The notes below the pieces were generated by a model. It was not told the origin of the DNA and did not search any database. It was given only the letters and a program-made list of their open reading frames with translations. Shown here piece by piece: positions 33,935 through 44,737 of a stretch of 64,000 nt of DNA. The position numbers were made by a program, and so were the translations under genes. The number at the start of each line of letters is the position of its first letter. Positions within the stretch are counted from its first letter, which is position 1. Origin of the DNA: Alterinioella nitratireducens. Lineage in GTDB: Bacteria > Pseudomonadota > Alphaproteobacteria > Rhodobacterales > Rhodobacteraceae. The stretch is taken from the NCBI RefSeq assembly GCF_013155465.1, contig NZ_JABJVX010000004.1, positions 124,001 through 188,000 of the forward strand, in the 5' to 3' direction.

Positions 33935-36900
33935 ATGACCGATAGCCCCCGATTCATCCACCTGCGCACCCATACCGAATACTCGTTGCTGGAAGGCGCG
34001 ATGCGGGTCAAGAAACTGCCCGCACAGGCCGCGGGTCTGGGTATGCCCGCGATTGCAGTCACCGATACCAACAACATGTTCGCGGCGCTGGAGTTTTCCG
34101 AGACCGCCGCCAAATCCGGCGTGCAGCCCATCATCGGCTGCCAGATGGACCTGGACTATGATCCGCCCGCCCCGGGCGAGAAACCGCGCCTGCCCGCGCC
34201 CATCGTGCTGCTGGCGCAGAACCAGGCGGGCTATTCCAACCTGATGAAGCTCAACTCCTGCCTCTACCTGCGCGGCGATGGCAGCGTGGCGCACATCACC
34301 GAGGCCGAGCTTTCTCTGCACAGCGAGGGGCTGATCTGCCTGACAGGGGGGCCGGACGGGCCGGTCGGGCGGTTCCTGCAGGGTGGCCAGCATCCAAAGG
34401 CCGAGGCGCTGATGGCGCGGCTCAAGGATATCTTCGCCGACCGGCTCTATGTCGAGTTGCAGCGCCACCCGTCCGATGGCGGCCTGCCCGAGGCCGAACG
34501 CGCCAGCGAACGCGGCTTTGTCGAGATGGCCTATGCGATGGAATTGCCGCTCGTTGCCACCAACGATGTCTATTTCCCCGAGGCCAGGATGTACGAGGCG
34601 CATGACGCGCTGATCTGCATCGCCGAGGGGGCCTATGTCGACCAGCAACAACCCCGCCGCCGCCTGACGCCGCAGCACTATTTCAAGTCGCCCGAGGAGA
34701 TGGTCACGCTCTTCGCCGACCTGCCCGAGGCGCTGGAGAACACCGTCGAGATCGCCCGCCGCTGCGCCTTCCGCGCCCGCACGCACCCGCCGATCCTGCC
34801 GAAATTCGCCGATGACGAGGTCGAGGAGTTGCGCAGACAGGCCCGCGAGGGTCTGGAGAAGCGGCTCGCCGTCATCCCCCATGCCGCCCCGGTCGAGGAT
34901 TACGAAAAGCGGCTGGAATTCGAGCTTGGCATCATCGAGAACATGGGCTTTCCCGGCTATTTCCTGATCGTGGCCGATTTCATCAAATGGGCCAAGGATC
35001 ATGACATTCCGGTCGGGCCGGGGCGCGGTTCCGGTGCCGGGTCATTGGTTGCCTATGCGCTGACCATCACCGACCTTGACCCGCTGCGCTATCAGCTTCT
35101 GTTCGAACGCTTCCTGAACCCCGAACGCGTTTCGATGCCCGATTTCGACATCGACTTCTGCATGGACCGCCGCGAGGAGGTGATCCGCTACGTGCAGGAG
35201 AAATACGGCCGCGAGAAGGTGGGCCAGATCATCACTTTCGGCGCGCTCCTGTCCAAGGCCGCCGTGCGCGATGTGGGCCGCGTCTTGCAGATGCCGTTCG
35301 GGCAGGTCGATCGCCTGTCCAAGATGATCCCGGTCGAAGGCGTCAAGCCCGTCAGCATCGAAAAGGCGCTGGCCGATGAGCCGCGCCTGCGCGAGGAGGC
35401 CAAGAACGAGGAGGTTGTGGACCGCCTTCTGACCTATGGCCAGCAGGTCGAGGGGCTGCTCAGGAACGCCTCCACCCATGCCGCCGGGGTGGTGATCGGC
35501 GACCGGCCGCTGGATGAGCTTGTGCCGCTTTACCAGGATCCCCGCTCCGACATGCCGGCGACGCAGTTCAACATGAAATGGGTGGAGCCTGCCGGACTGG
35601 TCAAGTTCGATTTCCTGGGGCTGAAGACCCTGACCGTGATCCAGAACGCGCTGGACCTTCTGAAACCGCGCGGGGTGGAATTCGATATCGGGCTCATTCC
35701 GCTCGATGATCAGAAGACCTATGACCTTTACGCCAGCGCCAAGACGGTCGCCGTGTTCCAGGTGGAAAGCTCGGGCATGATGGACGCGCTGCGCCGCATG
35801 AAACCCACCTGCATCGAGGACATTGTGGCGCTGGTCGCGCTCTACCGGCCCGGCCCGATGGAGAACATCCCGACCTATTGCGAGGTCAAGAACGGCCTCA
35901 GGGACCGCGCCTCGATCCATCCGCTGATCGACGACATCCTGGAGGAAACGCAGGGCATCATCGTCTACCAGGAACAGGTGATGCAGATCGCGCAGGTGAT
36001 GGCGGGATACTCCTTGGGCGGTGCCGACCTGCTGCGCCGCGCCATGGGCAAGAAGATCGCCGAGGAAATGGCCAAGGAACGCCCCAAGTTTGAGGCGGGC
36101 GCGATGGCGAACGGGGTCGACAAGCGCAAGGCCACCGAGGTGTTCGACCTGTTGGAGAAATTCGCCAATTACGGCTTCAACAAATCGCATGCCGCGGCCT
36201 ACGCGGTGGTCAGCTACCAGACCGCCTACCTCAAGGCGAATTACCCGGTCGAGTTCATGGCCGCCGTGATGAATTGCGACATCCACCTGACCGACAAGCT
36301 GAGCGTCTACAAGCAGGAGGTCGACCGGCTGGAGATCGAGGTGATCCCGCCTTGCGTCAACCGCTCCGCCGCCATGTTCACGGTCAAGGATGGCTGCGTG
36401 GTCTATGCGCTTGGCGGTCTCAAGAACGTCGGCACCGACGCGATGCGCCTCATTGAGGAGGCGCGCGGCGATCAGGTCTTTTCCACCCTCTTCGACTTCG
36501 CCCGCCGGGTCGATCTGAAACGGGTCGGCAAGCGGTCGCTCGAAATGCTGGCGCGGTCCGGTGCCTTCGATGAGCTTGACCGCAACCGCCGCCGCGTCTT
36601 CGACAGCCTCGATGCGCTGGTGGCCTATTCCGCCGCGATCCACGAGCAGCGCAATTCCAACCAGGTCTCGCTGTTTGGCGAGGCCGGGGATGACCTGCCC
36701 GAACCGCGCCTGACCTCGCCTGCCGACTGGCTGCCCAATGAACGGCTGGCCGAGGAACACAAGGCGGTCGGCTTCTACCTGTCCGGTCATCCGCTGGACG
36801 ACTATATGCCCGCCCTGAAACGGCGCAAATGCCTGACGCTGGAGGAGGTGCAGGCGCGCGCCGAGGGCGGGGCTTTCGTGACCAAGATGGCCGGGTCGGT

Positions 36901-37378
36901 GTCGTCACGCCAGGAACGCAAGAGCCAGCGCGGCAACCGTTTCGCCTTCGTCTCGCTGTCGGACCCCACGGGGCTTTACGAGGTCACGATGTTCTCGGAC
37001 GTCCTGGAGGCAAGCCGCGAGCACCTGAATTCCGGCTCCAACCTGGTACTGACGGTCGAGGCGACGTTTGAAGGCGATCAGCTGAAACTTCTGGCGCGCG
37101 GCGTGCAACCCATCGACGGCGCGGTGGCGGATGCGGGCGGCAGCGGCTTGCGCGTCTTCATCGAGGAACCCACGGCGGTGCCCGGTATCGCGGGGCTCTT
37201 GGAACGCGCGAAGGGCGAGGCCAAGCTGAAGGGCCGCGGGCCGGTGCAGCTTTGCCTGCTGGACGCCGATTTGCCGGGTGAGGTGGAGGTGCTGCTCGGC
37301 GAGGATTTTCCGGTCAACCCGCAGATCAAGGGCGCGCTGAAGAGCCTGGAGGGCGTGGTGATGGTGGAGGAGGTTTAA
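33935..37378 (+). CDS. dnaE: DNA polymerase III alpha subunit
   Basis: This 1147-residue replicative polymerase starts with the PHP domain ([17 protein letters not shown]). The polymerase active-site Asps lie in MPDFDIDF at residues 401-408, preceded by [32 protein letters not shown]-like DNA contacts, [20 protein letters not shown] and the clamp-binding QVSLFG (about residue 910) follow. An OB fold ([19 protein letters not shown]) is near the C-terminus. Length is normal for a main DnaE1. The short start sequence fits homologues. Confidence 0.97.
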   Translation: MTDSPRFIHLRTHTEYSLLEGAMRVKKLPAQAAGLGMPAIAVTDTNNMFAALEFSETAAKSGVQPIIGCQMDLDYDPPAPGEKPRLPAPIVLLAQNQAGYSNLMKLNSCLYLRGDGSVAHITEAELSLHSEGLICLTGGPDGPVGRFLQGGQHPKAEALMARLKDIFADRLYVELQRHPSDGGLPEAERASERGFVEMAYAMELPLVATNDVYFPEARMYEAHDALICIAEGAYVDQQQPRRRLTPQHYFKSPEEMVTLFADLPEALENTVEIARRCAFRARTHPPILPKFADDEVEELRRQAREGLEKRLAVIPHAAPVEDYEKRLEFELGIIENMGFPGYFLIVADFIKWAKDHDIPVGPGRGSGAGSLVAYALTITDLDPLRYQLLFERFLNPERVSMPDFDIDFCMDRREEVIRYVQEKYGREKVGQIITFGALLSKAAVRDVGRVLQMPFGQVDRLSKMIPVEGVKPVSIEKALADEPRLREEAKNEEVVDRLLTYGQQVEGLLRNASTHAAGVVIGDRPLDELVPLYQDPRSDMPATQFNMKWVEPAGLVKFDFLGLKTLTVIQNALDLLKPRGVEFDIGLIPLDDQKTYDLYASAKTVAVFQVESSGMMDALRRMKPTCIEDIVALVALYRPGPMENIPTYCEVKNGLRDRASIHPLIDDILEETQGIIVYQEQVMQIAQVMAGYSLGGADLLRRAMGKKIAEEMAKERPKFEAGAMANGVDKRKATEVFDLLEKFANYGFNKSHAAAYAVVSYQTAYLKANYPVEFMAAVMNCDIHLTDKLSVYKQEVDRLEIEVIPPCVNRSAAMFTVKDGCVVYALGGLKNVGTDAMRLIEEARGDQVFSTLFDFARRVDLKRVGKRSLEMLARSGAFDELDRNRRRVFDSLDALVAYSAAIHEQRNSNQVSLFGEAGDDLPEPRLTSPADWLPNERLAEEHKAVGFYLSGHPLDDYMPALKRRKCLTLEEVQARAEGGAFVTKMAGSVSSRQERKSQRGNRFAFVSLSDPTGLYEVTMFSDVLEASREHLNSGSNLVLTVEATFEGDQLKLLARGVQPIDGAVADAGGSGLRVFIEEPTAVPGIAGLLERAKGEAKLKGRGPVQLCLLDADLPGEVEVLLGEDFPVNPQIKGALKSLEGVVMVEEV

Positions 37379-37388
37379 TTGAGAACCT

Positions 37389-37853
37389 ATGAAAGATACG
37401 TATTCCAGTCTGGCACGTTCACTCGGGATTCAACGGTCAGAGGGCTTTCCTGGTCTCATCGTGCAGAGTGATCGCGTGCATACACTAGAGGTTGTCAAAT
37501 GCCCCCCAACGCATGTGGGTCTAGGGCGGGTTGTGATTCATAATTCACAACGGGATGGAGCAAAACGCCATCAGGTGGTTCGGATCCTGACGTCTTGCGG
37601 AAAGTTTGCAGATGCAGCCGTTATTGGTCGGCAAGTTCTCGACAATAAGATCGGCATGGATTTCGAGCTTCGTAACTCGCTCGGTTTGAACGTCGGAAAG
37701 AAATACTCTCTCGAAATTCGCAAACTCAGATTCTGGGGGGCGCTGCGCTGGTACTTGCGTCGACGCGATCCCGCGATAAGAATCCCGGCGCTCTTGGCTT
37801 CCCTCTCAATCGGTCTGGGAGTTGTAAGCCTGTTGATAGCATTGTTTTCTTGA
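37389..37853 (+). CDS. small tail-anchored protein of unknown function
   Basis: I do not recognise this 154-residue protein. A soluble N-terminal part of about 120 residues with beta-rich stretches (HVGLGRVVIHNSQRDGAKRH; IGMDFELRNSLGLNVGKKY) leads to a basic segment (RWYLRRRDPAIR) and one C-terminal membrane helix (ALLASLSIGLGVVSLLIALF). This suggests a tail-anchored inner-membrane protein facing the cytosol. It starts ten bases after dnaE stops. Its DNA is clearly richer in A+T than dnaE and the next gene, and codon choice differs, so recent acquisition is likely. Confidence 0.65.
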   Translation: MKDTYSSLARSLGIQRSEGFPGLIVQSDRVHTLEVVKCPPTHVGLGRVVIHNSQRDGAKRHQVVRILTSCGKFADAAVIGRQVLDNKIGMDFELRNSLGLNVGKKYSLEIRKLRFWGALRWYLRRRDPAIRIPALLASLSIGLGVVSLLIALFS

Positions 37854-37896
37854 TCGCATCTTCCCATTCCCCACCCTCGCGCCTACCGTCCGGCGC

Positions 37897-39120
37897 ATGA
37901 TGCACCCCTCCGCCCTCGACTCGCGCGCCTCCTGGCTGCGCCTTGCGATCTCGCTGGCCATCGCCGTGGTGGGCAATGTGGGGATGTGGGCGATCATCGT
38001 GATCATGCCCGCGATGCAGACCGAATTCGGGGTCGAGCGGGCCGATGCCTCGATCCCCTATACGCTGACCATGATCGGCTTCGCGCTTGGCAACTACTAC
38101 ATTGGCCGCGTCGTGGACCGGTGGGGCATCACCGTGGCGCTGTCCGGCGCGGCGCTGATGTTGGGGGTGGGGTTCGGCCTCGGGGCGTTTGCGCCCAATA
38201 TCTGGGTACTGTCGGCGTTGCAACTGATCACCGGCTTCGGCTCGGCGGCCTGTTTCGGGCCGCTTATCGCCGATATCTCGCATTGGTTCCTGAAACGGCG
38301 CGGCATCGCGGTGGCGATCGCGGCCAGCGGCAATTACCTTTCCGGCGGGATCTGGCCCCTGGTCCTGGCCGAAGTGCTGGCCGGTCCGGGGGGCTGGCGC
38401 AGCGCCTACCTGATCATCGCGGCGACCTGCGTGGCGGTGATGATCCCCCTCTCGCTGCTCCTGCGCGCGCAGGTTTCCGAGGCGGGGCGGGCCGAGGCCG
38501 AGAGCGCCGCCGCATCGCGTGCGCTGACCTCGGGGTTCAGCCCGCGCGCGCTGACCTGGCTGCTGGCCGCGGCCGGGATCGGCTGCTGCGTGGCGATGTC
38601 GATGCCGCAGGTTCATATCGTGGCGCTGAGCGCGGACCTCGGCTATGGCCCTGCCGTGGGGGCCGAGATGCTGTCGCTGATGCTGTTCGGCGGGGTTGCC
38701 TCGCGGCTGGTCTCGGGCGCGCTGGCCGACAGGATCGGCGGGGTGGCGACGCTGCTGATCGGGTCGGGGCTGCAATGCGTGGCGTTGTTCCTCTACCTGC
38801 CGACCAGTGGGCTCAATGCGCTCTATCTCGTCAGCCTGATCTTCGGACTCAGCCAGGGCGGGATCGTGCCGAGCTATGCCGTCGTGGTGCGCGAGTATCT
38901 CCCTGCGCGCGAGGCGGGGCAGCGGGTGGGCTTCGTGATGATGTCGACGATCCTGGGCATGGCTTTGGGCGGCTGGATGTCGGGTTGGATCTATGACCTG
39001 ACCGGCAGCTATCAATGGGCCTTCCTGAACGGGATCGCCTTCAACCTGGTCAATATCGCCATCATCGGGCTGATCCTGATACGGTCCCGCCCGCGCCGGC
39101 GCGGGACGGTTCCGGCCTGA
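37897..39120 (+). CDS. MFS transporter
   Basis: This 407-residue inner-membrane protein has about 12 hydrophobic segments in two halves. Features are NVGMWAIIVIMPAMQTEFGV in helix 1, the helix 2-3 loop NYYIGRVVDRWGITVALSG, the matching loop in the second half, GALADRIGGVATLL, and a late GGWMSGWIYDLTGSYQW. The overall pattern resembles the oxalate/formate antiporter-like and monocarboxylate MFS groups. The substrate cannot be inferred. It stands alone between an orphan gene and a desaturase. Confidence 0.9.
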   Translation: MMHPSALDSRASWLRLAISLAIAVVGNVGMWAIIVIMPAMQTEFGVERADASIPYTLTMIGFALGNYYIGRVVDRWGITVALSGAALMLGVGFGLGAFAPNIWVLSALQLITGFGSAACFGPLIADISHWFLKRRGIAVAIAASGNYLSGGIWPLVLAEVLAGPGGWRSAYLIIAATCVAVMIPLSLLLRAQVSEAGRAEAESAAASRALTSGFSPRALTWLLAAAGIGCCVAMSMPQVHIVALSADLGYGPAVGAEMLSLMLFGGVASRLVSGALADRIGGVATLLIGSGLQCVALFLYLPTSGLNALYLVSLIFGLSQGGIVPSYAVVVREYLPAREAGQRVGFVMMSTILGMALGGWMSGWIYDLTGSYQWAFLNGIAFNLVNIAIIGLILIRSRPRRRGTVPA

Positions 39121-39253
39121 ACGGGCGGCTTTCGGCCCATTGCGCGCGGCCCCAGTCGGCCGCTGGACAATTCCGCCATTTCCTTGAAATCATTCGCGAT
39201 GATCCTAGACTGCCGGGGTGAAACCAAACCCGCCTTTGAAGAGTTTCAGTGTC

Positions 39254-40237
39254 ATGGCCACGATCCGAGAGATTACCCGCGCCTATTGCAACCGCAGCGA
39301 TCCGCTGGCCGCGGCCAGTTATTTCGGCACGTTCGCGGTGTATTTCCTGACGCTGTGGCTGGCGGTGATCAGTTTCGACACGCTGTGGCTGATGGTGCCT
39401 TTGGCGGTGATCAATGCGCTGTCGGGGGTGCGGCTTTACGTGTTGCAGCATGATTGCGGGCATCATTCGCTCTTCGCCAGGGCCTGGGTGAACGATTGGG
39501 CGGGTTATGGCCTGTCCACCTTCACGCTGACGCCCTACCGGGTGATGCAGTTCAACCATAACCAGCATCACAAGTTCCTCGGCGACCTGGAGGAGCGGCG
39601 CTCGGGCGAGATCCACACGATGACGCTGGCCGAATGGGAGCGGGCAGGGGTCTGGGAGCGGCTTGGCTACCGGCTCTACCGCAACCCCGCGATCCTGATT
39701 CCGCTTGGCGGCATCTTCGTCTACGCGCTGCGCTATCGCTGGCCCAAGAACACGGGCCGGGTCGGCGTCACCGGCGTGCTGATCCACAATATCCTGTTGA
39801 TTGCATGGATTTTTCTGCTGTGGATCCTGGGCGGTACAAATGCGCTGATCGTCTATGCCATCACCGTTTTCGTGGCGGCCTGCACCGGGGTTTTCCTGGT
39901 CTATCTGCAGCATAATTTCGAGGACACCTATTGGGACCGCCGCCCCGATCTGCGCCCCGACATGGCGGCGCTGCAGGGCTCCTCGGCGCTGGATCTGGGG
40001 TGGTGGTTCGACCTGGCGACGGGCAATATCGCCTATCACGACATCCACCATTTCAACGCCAATATCCCCTCCTACCGGTTGCGCAAATGCCACCGGGCGC
40101 TGCGCGATGAATACGGGCTGAGGGTGATCAAATGGCCCGAGGCTTTGCGCAGTTTCACGCTGAAACTGTGGGACGAGGAACACGAGCGGCTGGTGCCGTT
40201 TCCGCGTCGGGCGGCGGGGCATCTGGTGGCGAATTGA
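39254..40237 (+). CDS. membrane fatty acid desaturase
   Basis: This 327-residue di-iron enzyme introduces a double bond into an acyl chain in the membrane. The three His boxes are QHDCGHHS, FNHNQHHKF and YHDIHHFNANIP. Two pairs of membrane segments surround them (FAVYFLTLWLAVISF; ILLIAWIFLLWILGG). A GTG 12 codons upstream (39218) is also in frame; ATG 39254 gives MATIREITRAY and has GAAGAG at a usable distance. Position and type of double bond are not predictable; carotenoid desaturases or hydroxylases of this superfamily are an alternative. Confidence 0.88.
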   Translation: MATIREITRAYCNRSDPLAAASYFGTFAVYFLTLWLAVISFDTLWLMVPLAVINALSGVRLYVLQHDCGHHSLFARAWVNDWAGYGLSTFTLTPYRVMQFNHNQHHKFLGDLEERRSGEIHTMTLAEWERAGVWERLGYRLYRNPAILIPLGGIFVYALRYRWPKNTGRVGVTGVLIHNILLIAWIFLLWILGGTNALIVYAITVFVAACTGVFLVYLQHNFEDTYWDRRPDLRPDMAALQGSSALDLGWWFDLATGNIAYHDIHHFNANIPSYRLRKCHRALRDEYGLRVIKWPEALRSFTLKLWDEEHERLVPFPRRAAGHLVAN

Positions 40238-40303
40238 GGGGGGTGCATATGCGTACACCCCCCGATGCACCCCCCGTACACCCCCTGATGCATTAATTCG
40301 GGG
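40236..40303. repeat. C-rich intergenic repeat after the desaturase
   Basis: GGGGGGTG and CACCCCCC form an inverted repeat around CATATGCGTA, and GTACACCCCC next to GATGCA-type sequence occurs twice in tandem before 40300. The rest of the 207-base gap to slyX holds a type B element and no gene I can support. Confidence 0.5.
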
Positions 40304-40400
40304 TTATTGGAGACTTGGTTTCGCCGCGCCCTCGGCGCGCCGACCGGCCGGGGCTCTGCCGTCGTCATTGTCGCTCGGACCAATGGCGCAACAATGACGA

Positions 40401-40431
40401 CCCCGAGGTATTCTCAGCAAAATGAAAGAGG
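40401..40431 (+). repeat. dispersed element, type B copy 2
   Basis: CCCCGAGGTATTCTCAGCAA followed by AATGAAAGAGG; it matches the copy at 20410-20440 in most positions. It lies 14 bases beyond the slyX stop. Confidence 0.55.
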
Positions 40432-40444
40432 CATGTCGGTGGGC

Positions 40445-40648
40445 TTACCAATGCGGCGGTTTCTGGTCGGCCAGCGGGATGGTGCCGGAACTGTCGGCCT
40501 CGCGTTCGGCCTCGCGGTTCATCAGCATCTGGACGCGGGCCGTAAGGCGGTCGATCTCTCGGTCCTGGCGGGCGATCACGTCCGACATCTCCTCGACCTG
40601 GCAGGTGAGGTGGGCGAGGGCTTCTTCGAGGTCTACGAGGCTGCTCAT
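40445..40648 (-). CDS. slyX: SlyX family protein
   Basis: This 67-residue protein is almost entirely a coiled coil with heptads (LVDLEEALAHLTCQVEEMSD; RQDREIDRLTARVQMLMNR). It ends with the family tail ADQKPPHW, close to the usual PPHY. Length is typical. The function of SlyX is not established. It lies divergently from hisS across about 100 bases. Confidence 0.88.
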   Translation of the reverse strand: MSSLVDLEEALAHLTCQVEEMSDVIARQDREIDRLTARVQMLMNREAEREADSSGTIPLADQKPPHW

Positions 40649-40749
40649 GGCGCGGTTCTAGGGCAGGGGAGGGGCTTTGGCCAGCCCGGCCCTCCTTGCC
40701 CCCCGCTGGCCACTGGGCTAGGAGGCGGGCGACCCAGAGTTGAGCCGGG

Positions 40750-42234
40750 ATGGACCAGATGGCCAAAGTCAAGAAACAGCCGCGCCCCAAGGCGGAAACG
40801 CCGAAAGGGTTCGTCGATTATTTCGGCGCGGATGTGCGCGAACGAAATGCGATGCTGGAGACGATCGGCAAGGTCTATCACCGCTATGGCTTCGACCCGC
40901 TGGAGACCTCGGCGATCGAAACGGTCGAGGCGCTGGGCAAGTTTCTGCCCGATGTGGACCGCCCGAATGAAGGCGTCTTTGCCTGGCAAGACGAAGATGA
41001 GAAATGGCTGGCGCTGCGCTATGACATGACGGCGCCCCTGGCGCGTGTGGCGGCGCAGTTCCGCAATGACCTGGCCGCACCCTACCGGCGCTACACGATG
41101 GGGCCGGTCTGGCGCAACGAGAAGCCGGGGCCGGGGCGGTATCGGCAGTTCTACCAGTGCGATGCGGATACGGTGGGGTCTGCCTCGATGGCGGCGGATG
41201 CGGAGATCTGCGCGATGCTGGCCGATACGCTGGAGGCGGTGGGCATCCCGCACGGGGATTATGTGGTGCGGGTGAATAACCGGAAGGTCTTGAACGGGGT
41301 GCTGGAAAGCATGGGGTTGGGCGACGACCAATCCCGCCGCGACGCCGTGCTGCGCACTATCGACAAGTTCGACAAGGTGGGCGAGTCGGGCGTGCGAGAG
41401 TTGTTGGGAAAAGGGCGTCTGGATGCGTCGGGGGCCTATATCGACGGGGTGGGGTTGAGTGAGGATCAGGCGGGGCCGGTGCTGGCCTTCCTGACCTCGA
41501 AAGGGGCAACCGGGGCCGAGACCGTGCGGAACCTGCGCGCTGCCGTGGGGGACTCGGTCATGGGGTCCGAGGGTGTGGCGGAGCTTGAGGAGATCGCCGC
41601 CCTTCTGGATGCCCAAGGCTACGGCCCCGACCGCATCGTCATCGACCCTTCCGTCGTGCGCGGCCTCGGCTATTACACCGGGCCGGTCTATGAGGCGGAG
41701 CTGACCTTCGAGGTGCTGGACGACAAGGGCCGTCCGCGCCAGTTCGGCTCGGTCGCGGGCGGCGGGCGGTATGACGATCTGGTCAAGCGGTTCACCGGAC
41801 AGGCGGTGCCCGCGACGGGCATCTCCATCGGCGTCGACCGGCTGCTGGCCGCCTTGCGCGCCAAGGGACGCGCGGGCGGCAAGATGCAAGGCCCCGTCGT
41901 CGTCACCGTGATGGACCGGGACCGGATGGCCGACTATCAGGCGATGGTGGCGGAGCTTCGCAATGCAGGCATTCGGGCCGAAGTCTATCTGGGCAACCCG
42001 AAGAATTTCGGCAATCAGCTTAAATATGCCGACAAGCGCGAAAGCCCGGTGGCGATCATTCAGGGCTCGGACGAAGCGGCGCGCGGCGTGGTGCAGATCA
42101 AGGACCTGGCGCTTGGGGCCGAGATTGCCGCCAGCGCCAGCCTTGAGGAATGGAAGAGCCAGCCGGCGCAGCGCGAGGTGGCGCGGGACGACCTGGTGGG
42201 CGAAGTGCGGGCGATCCTGGACCGGTTGGCATGA
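40750..42234 (+). CDS. hisS: histidine-tRNA ligase
   Basis: This 494-residue class II aminoacyl-tRNA synthetase charges tRNA-His. Motif 1 is around [19 protein letters not shown], motif 2 is [20 protein letters not shown] with QCDADTVG, and the HisA-type block is [19 protein letters not shown]. Motif 3 lies in [15 protein letters not shown]. The C-terminal anticodon domain has [17 protein letters not shown]. Length is that of the alphaproteobacterial form. It overlaps hisZ by four bases. Confidence 0.96.
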   Translation: MDQMAKVKKQPRPKAETPKGFVDYFGADVRERNAMLETIGKVYHRYGFDPLETSAIETVEALGKFLPDVDRPNEGVFAWQDEDEKWLALRYDMTAPLARVAAQFRNDLAAPYRRYTMGPVWRNEKPGPGRYRQFYQCDADTVGSASMAADAEICAMLADTLEAVGIPHGDYVVRVNNRKVLNGVLESMGLGDDQSRRDAVLRTIDKFDKVGESGVRELLGKGRLDASGAYIDGVGLSEDQAGPVLAFLTSKGATGAETVRNLRAAVGDSVMGSEGVAELEEIAALLDAQGYGPDRIVIDPSVVRGLGYYTGPVYEAELTFEVLDDKGRPRQFGSVAGGGRYDDLVKRFTGQAVPATGISIGVDRLLAALRAKGRAGGKMQGPVVVTVMDRDRMADYQAMVAELRNAGIRAEVYLGNPKNFGNQLKYADKRESPVAIIQGSDEAARGVVQIKDLALGAEIAASASLEEWKSQPAQREVARDDLVGEVRAILDRLA

Positions 42235-43337
42235 GCGACAAACTGGCGGTGCGGGCCGAGGCGGAGCGGCTCTTTGCCTTTTTCAAGGCGGGCGGCGCGG
42301 AGCCGGTGGATGCCGATCTGCTGCAACCGGCGGGCACGCTCCTGGACCTCTATGGCGAGGATATAAGGGCGCGGGCCTATGTCACGCAGGACCCCGACGC
42401 GGGCGAAATGATGCTGCGCCCCGATTTCACCGTGCCGGTGGTGCAGACCCATATGCGCGAGGGCGGCGAACCGGCGCGCTACACCTATATGGGCGAGGTG
42501 TTCCGCAAGCAGCAAAGCGGCTCGGACCGGGCGCGGGAATATCTGCAGGTGGGCTACGAGGTCTTTGACCGGGAGAACCCCGAGGCCGCCGATGCCGAGG
42601 TCTTCGCGCTTTTTGCCGAGGCGCTGTCGCCGCTTGGCCTGCGCGCGGCGACGGGCGATATCGGGGTGCTGAAGGCGGCGGTGGGCTGCCTGTCCACGAC
42701 CGGGCGGCGCAAGGCGGCGCTGATGCGCCATATCTGGCGGCCGCGCCGGTTTCGCGGGTTGCTGGACCGCTTCACGGGCCGCGTGGCGACCGACCCCTTG
42801 CGGCTGGCGACGCTGGCCATGGTCGCGCAGGACGGGGCCGAGGCGGTGCTGGAGCGCGCCGGACCCCGGATCGGGCAGCGCAGCGCGGGCGATGTGCTCC
42901 GGCGGCTCAACGCGCTGGCCGAGGATTCGGCGGCGCCTGCCATCGGGCGGGCCGAGGCGGAGGTGCTGGACACCATCCTGTCCCTGCGCGAGACCCTGCC
43001 CAATGCCCGCAACCAGTTGCGCGACATCGCCGTCGACCTGCCCGGTCTGACGCCTGCCCTTGAGCGGATGGAACGGCGGATGGAGGCGCTGGCGCAGGCG
43101 GGTGTCGATGTGGCGGGGCTGCCCTTCGAGGCCAGTTTCGGGCGCACCACGATGGAATATTACGACGGGTTCGTCTTCGGCTTTTTGGCCGAGGCGCGGC
43201 CCGACCTGCCGCCTGTCGCCACCGGCGGGCGCTATGACGCGCTGACGCGGGTTCTGGGGCGCGGAGCCGAGATCCCGGCCGTGGGCGGCGTGATCCGTCC
43301 GGGCCTGGTGCAGATCCTGCGGGAGGGGCTGGCATGA
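42231..43337 (+). CDS. hisZ: ATP phosphoribosyltransferase regulatory subunit
   Basis: This 368-residue class II synthetase-like protein lacks aminoacylation ability and activates short-form HisG in histidine synthesis. It keeps synthetase-like pieces: [32 protein letters not shown] and [18 protein letters not shown] 42231 lies in the hisS stop and the protein then begins [17 protein letters not shown], so the upstream part of the frame is not used. It overlaps hisG by four bases. Confidence 0.94.
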   Translation: MSDKLAVRAEAERLFAFFKAGGAEPVDADLLQPAGTLLDLYGEDIRARAYVTQDPDAGEMMLRPDFTVPVVQTHMREGGEPARYTYMGEVFRKQQSGSDRAREYLQVGYEVFDRENPEAADAEVFALFAEALSPLGLRAATGDIGVLKAAVGCLSTTGRRKAALMRHIWRPRRFRGLLDRFTGRVATDPLRLATLAMVAQDGAEAVLERAGPRIGQRSAGDVLRRLNALAEDSAAPAIGRAEAEVLDTILSLRETLPNARNQLRDIAVDLPGLTPALERMERRMEALAQAGVDVAGLPFEASFGRTTMEYYDGFVFGFLAEARPDLPPVATGGRYDALTRVLGRGAEIPAVGGVIRPGLVQILREGLA

Positions 43338-44020
43338 CGCTGAAACTGGGCGTGCCGTCCAAGGGGCGGCTGATGGAGAAGACCTTCGACTGGTTCGCGG
43401 CCCGTGGTGTCACCATGCGGCGGACCGGGTCGGACCGGGAATATGCCGCCGAGGTCGAGGGGGCGGACCTGGACCTGGTGCTGCTGAGCGCCGGGGAAAT
43501 CCCGCGTGAATTGCAGGCGGGGCGCATCCATCTGGGTGTCACCGGCAGCGATCTGGTGCGGGAGCGCATCCCGGCCTGGGAGGCGGTTGTCAAGGCGATG
43601 CAGCCGATGGGGTTCGGCTATGCCGACCTGATCATCGCGGTACCGGCCTTCTGGGTCGATGTGAACACGCTGGAGGACCTCGATGCCGCCGCCGCCGATT
43701 TCCGCCGCAGCCACGGCCACCGGCTGCGCATCGCCACCAAGTACCACCGGCTGGTGCGCGAGTTCTTGCGCGATGCGGGCGTTGCCGATTACCAGTTGGT
43801 CGATAGCCAGGGCGCGACGGAGGGCACCGTCAAGAACCTGACCGCCGAGGCTGTGGCCGACATTACCTCGACCGGAGAGACCCTGCGGGCCAATCACCTG
43901 AAGCTCTTGTCCGACGGGTTGATCCATCGCAGCCAGGCGGTGCTGTTCAAGTCGCGCGTGGCGGAGTGGAGCGACGCGGACCGCGCGGCGCTGGAGCAGT
44001 TGAGCGAGCGGTTGCGGTAG
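43334..44020 (+). CDS. hisG: ATP phosphoribosyltransferase, short form
   Basis: This 228-residue enzyme performs the first step of histidine synthesis, joining ATP and PRPP. It begins LKLGVPSKGRLMEKTFDWF. The PRPP-binding region is DSQGATEGTVKNLTAEAVAD. It has no C-terminal regulatory domain, which defines the short form that requires HisZ, encoded just upstream. The three genes hisS-hisZ-hisG overlap and form one unit ending in two hairpins. Confidence 0.95.
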   Translation: MTLKLGVPSKGRLMEKTFDWFAARGVTMRRTGSDREYAAEVEGADLDLVLLSAGEIPRELQAGRIHLGVTGSDLVRERIPAWEAVVKAMQPMGFGYADLIIAVPAFWVDVNTLEDLDAAAADFRRSHGHRLRIATKYHRLVREFLRDAGVADYQLVDSQGATEGTVKNLTAEAVADITSTGETLRANHLKLLSDGLIHRSQAVLFKSRVAEWSDADRAALEQLSERLR

Positions 44021-44038
44021 ACAACGGTTCGACCTGGG

Positions 44039-44085
44039 GATGCGCTCGGTCGATCGAGCGCATCGGCGGCCCGTCGACGGGCCGC
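44039..44085. terminator. double hairpin between convergent hisG and signal peptidase genes
   Basis: GATGCGCTCG (44039-44048) pairs with CGAGCGCATC (44055-44064). Directly after, 44066-44085 is a 20-base perfect palindrome, GCGGCCCGTCGACGGGCCGC. They separate convergent genes, so transcription end is the likely role, although U-tracts are absent. Confidence 0.5.
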
Positions 44086-44102
44086 GGACCCGTTCCGAAC
44101 GC

Positions 44103-44663
44103 TCAGGAATCGCTGCTGACCACGCCCCAGATATTCCCGACCGGGATCATGCCGGGGCCGCCGCTATGAGCCGGAAGTCGGCTGTCAGCGGCGTTGTCGC
44201 GGTTGTCGCCGAGGACGAAGACATGGCCCTCGGGCACTGTCAGCAGGCCGGTGTCGTCCAGCGGGCCGTCCCTGAGGTTCAGCACCGGGTAGTTGGCCCC
44301 GCCGGGCAGTGTCTCCATCGCCCGGTCGATCTCGCAGGTCGCGGTGCCGGGCGGGGCGGAGGGGCAAGGGAAGGTGGGGTCTTGCGATGTGTCATAGGTC
44401 AGATCGGGCAAGGCGCTTTGCGCGACCTCCGCGCCGTTCAGCCAGAGCCGTCCGTTGCGCATCTGCACCTCGTCACCGGGCAGGCCGGTCAGGCGGAAGA
44501 TGGGGTCGGCATCGGTGAGCGGATGGCGAAACACGATGATCGCGCCGCGCGGCGGCGGATTGGTGTCGCGGTCCCGCCTCTCGGTCACGAAACAGGCACC
44601 GGGGGCGAAAGCGGGCAGCATGCTGGTGCTGGCGGCCTGGAAAGACCGGAAACCGGGCAACAC
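44103..44663 (-). CDS. signal peptidase I-like (S26) protein, N-terminus interrupted by an in-frame amber codon
   Basis: Reading from GTG 44663, this gives 186 residues. The catalytic Ser lies in ASTSMLPAFAPG, the Lys region is PPPRGAIIVFRHP, and RLTGLPGDEV and HVFVLGDNRDNAADSR are diagnostic S26 blocks. The same frame continues upstream: TAG at 44694-44696 is preceded by MTGLATFLAASLMAG from ATG 44741, which overlaps the DUF1489 stop as ATGA. With Trp (TGG) in place of TAG the protein would have a normal membrane anchor. It is thus a broken gene, a recent mutation, a read error, or a soluble form starting at GTG. Confidence 0.75.
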   Translation of the reverse strand: MLPGFRSFQAASTSMLPAFAPGACFVTERRDRDTNPPPRGAIIVFRHPLTDADPIFRLTGLPGDEVQMRNGRLWLNGAEVAQSALPDLTYDTSQDPTFPCPSAPPGTATCEIDRAMETLPGGANYPVLNLRDGPLDDTGLLTVPEGHVFVLGDNRDNAADSRLPAHSGGPGMIPVGNIWGVVSSDS

Positions 44664-44737
44664 GCATTGCGGACAGAAACAGAGCGCGGCAGCCTAGCCC
44701 GCCATCAGTGAGGCGGCGAGGAAAGTTGCCAGCCCCG

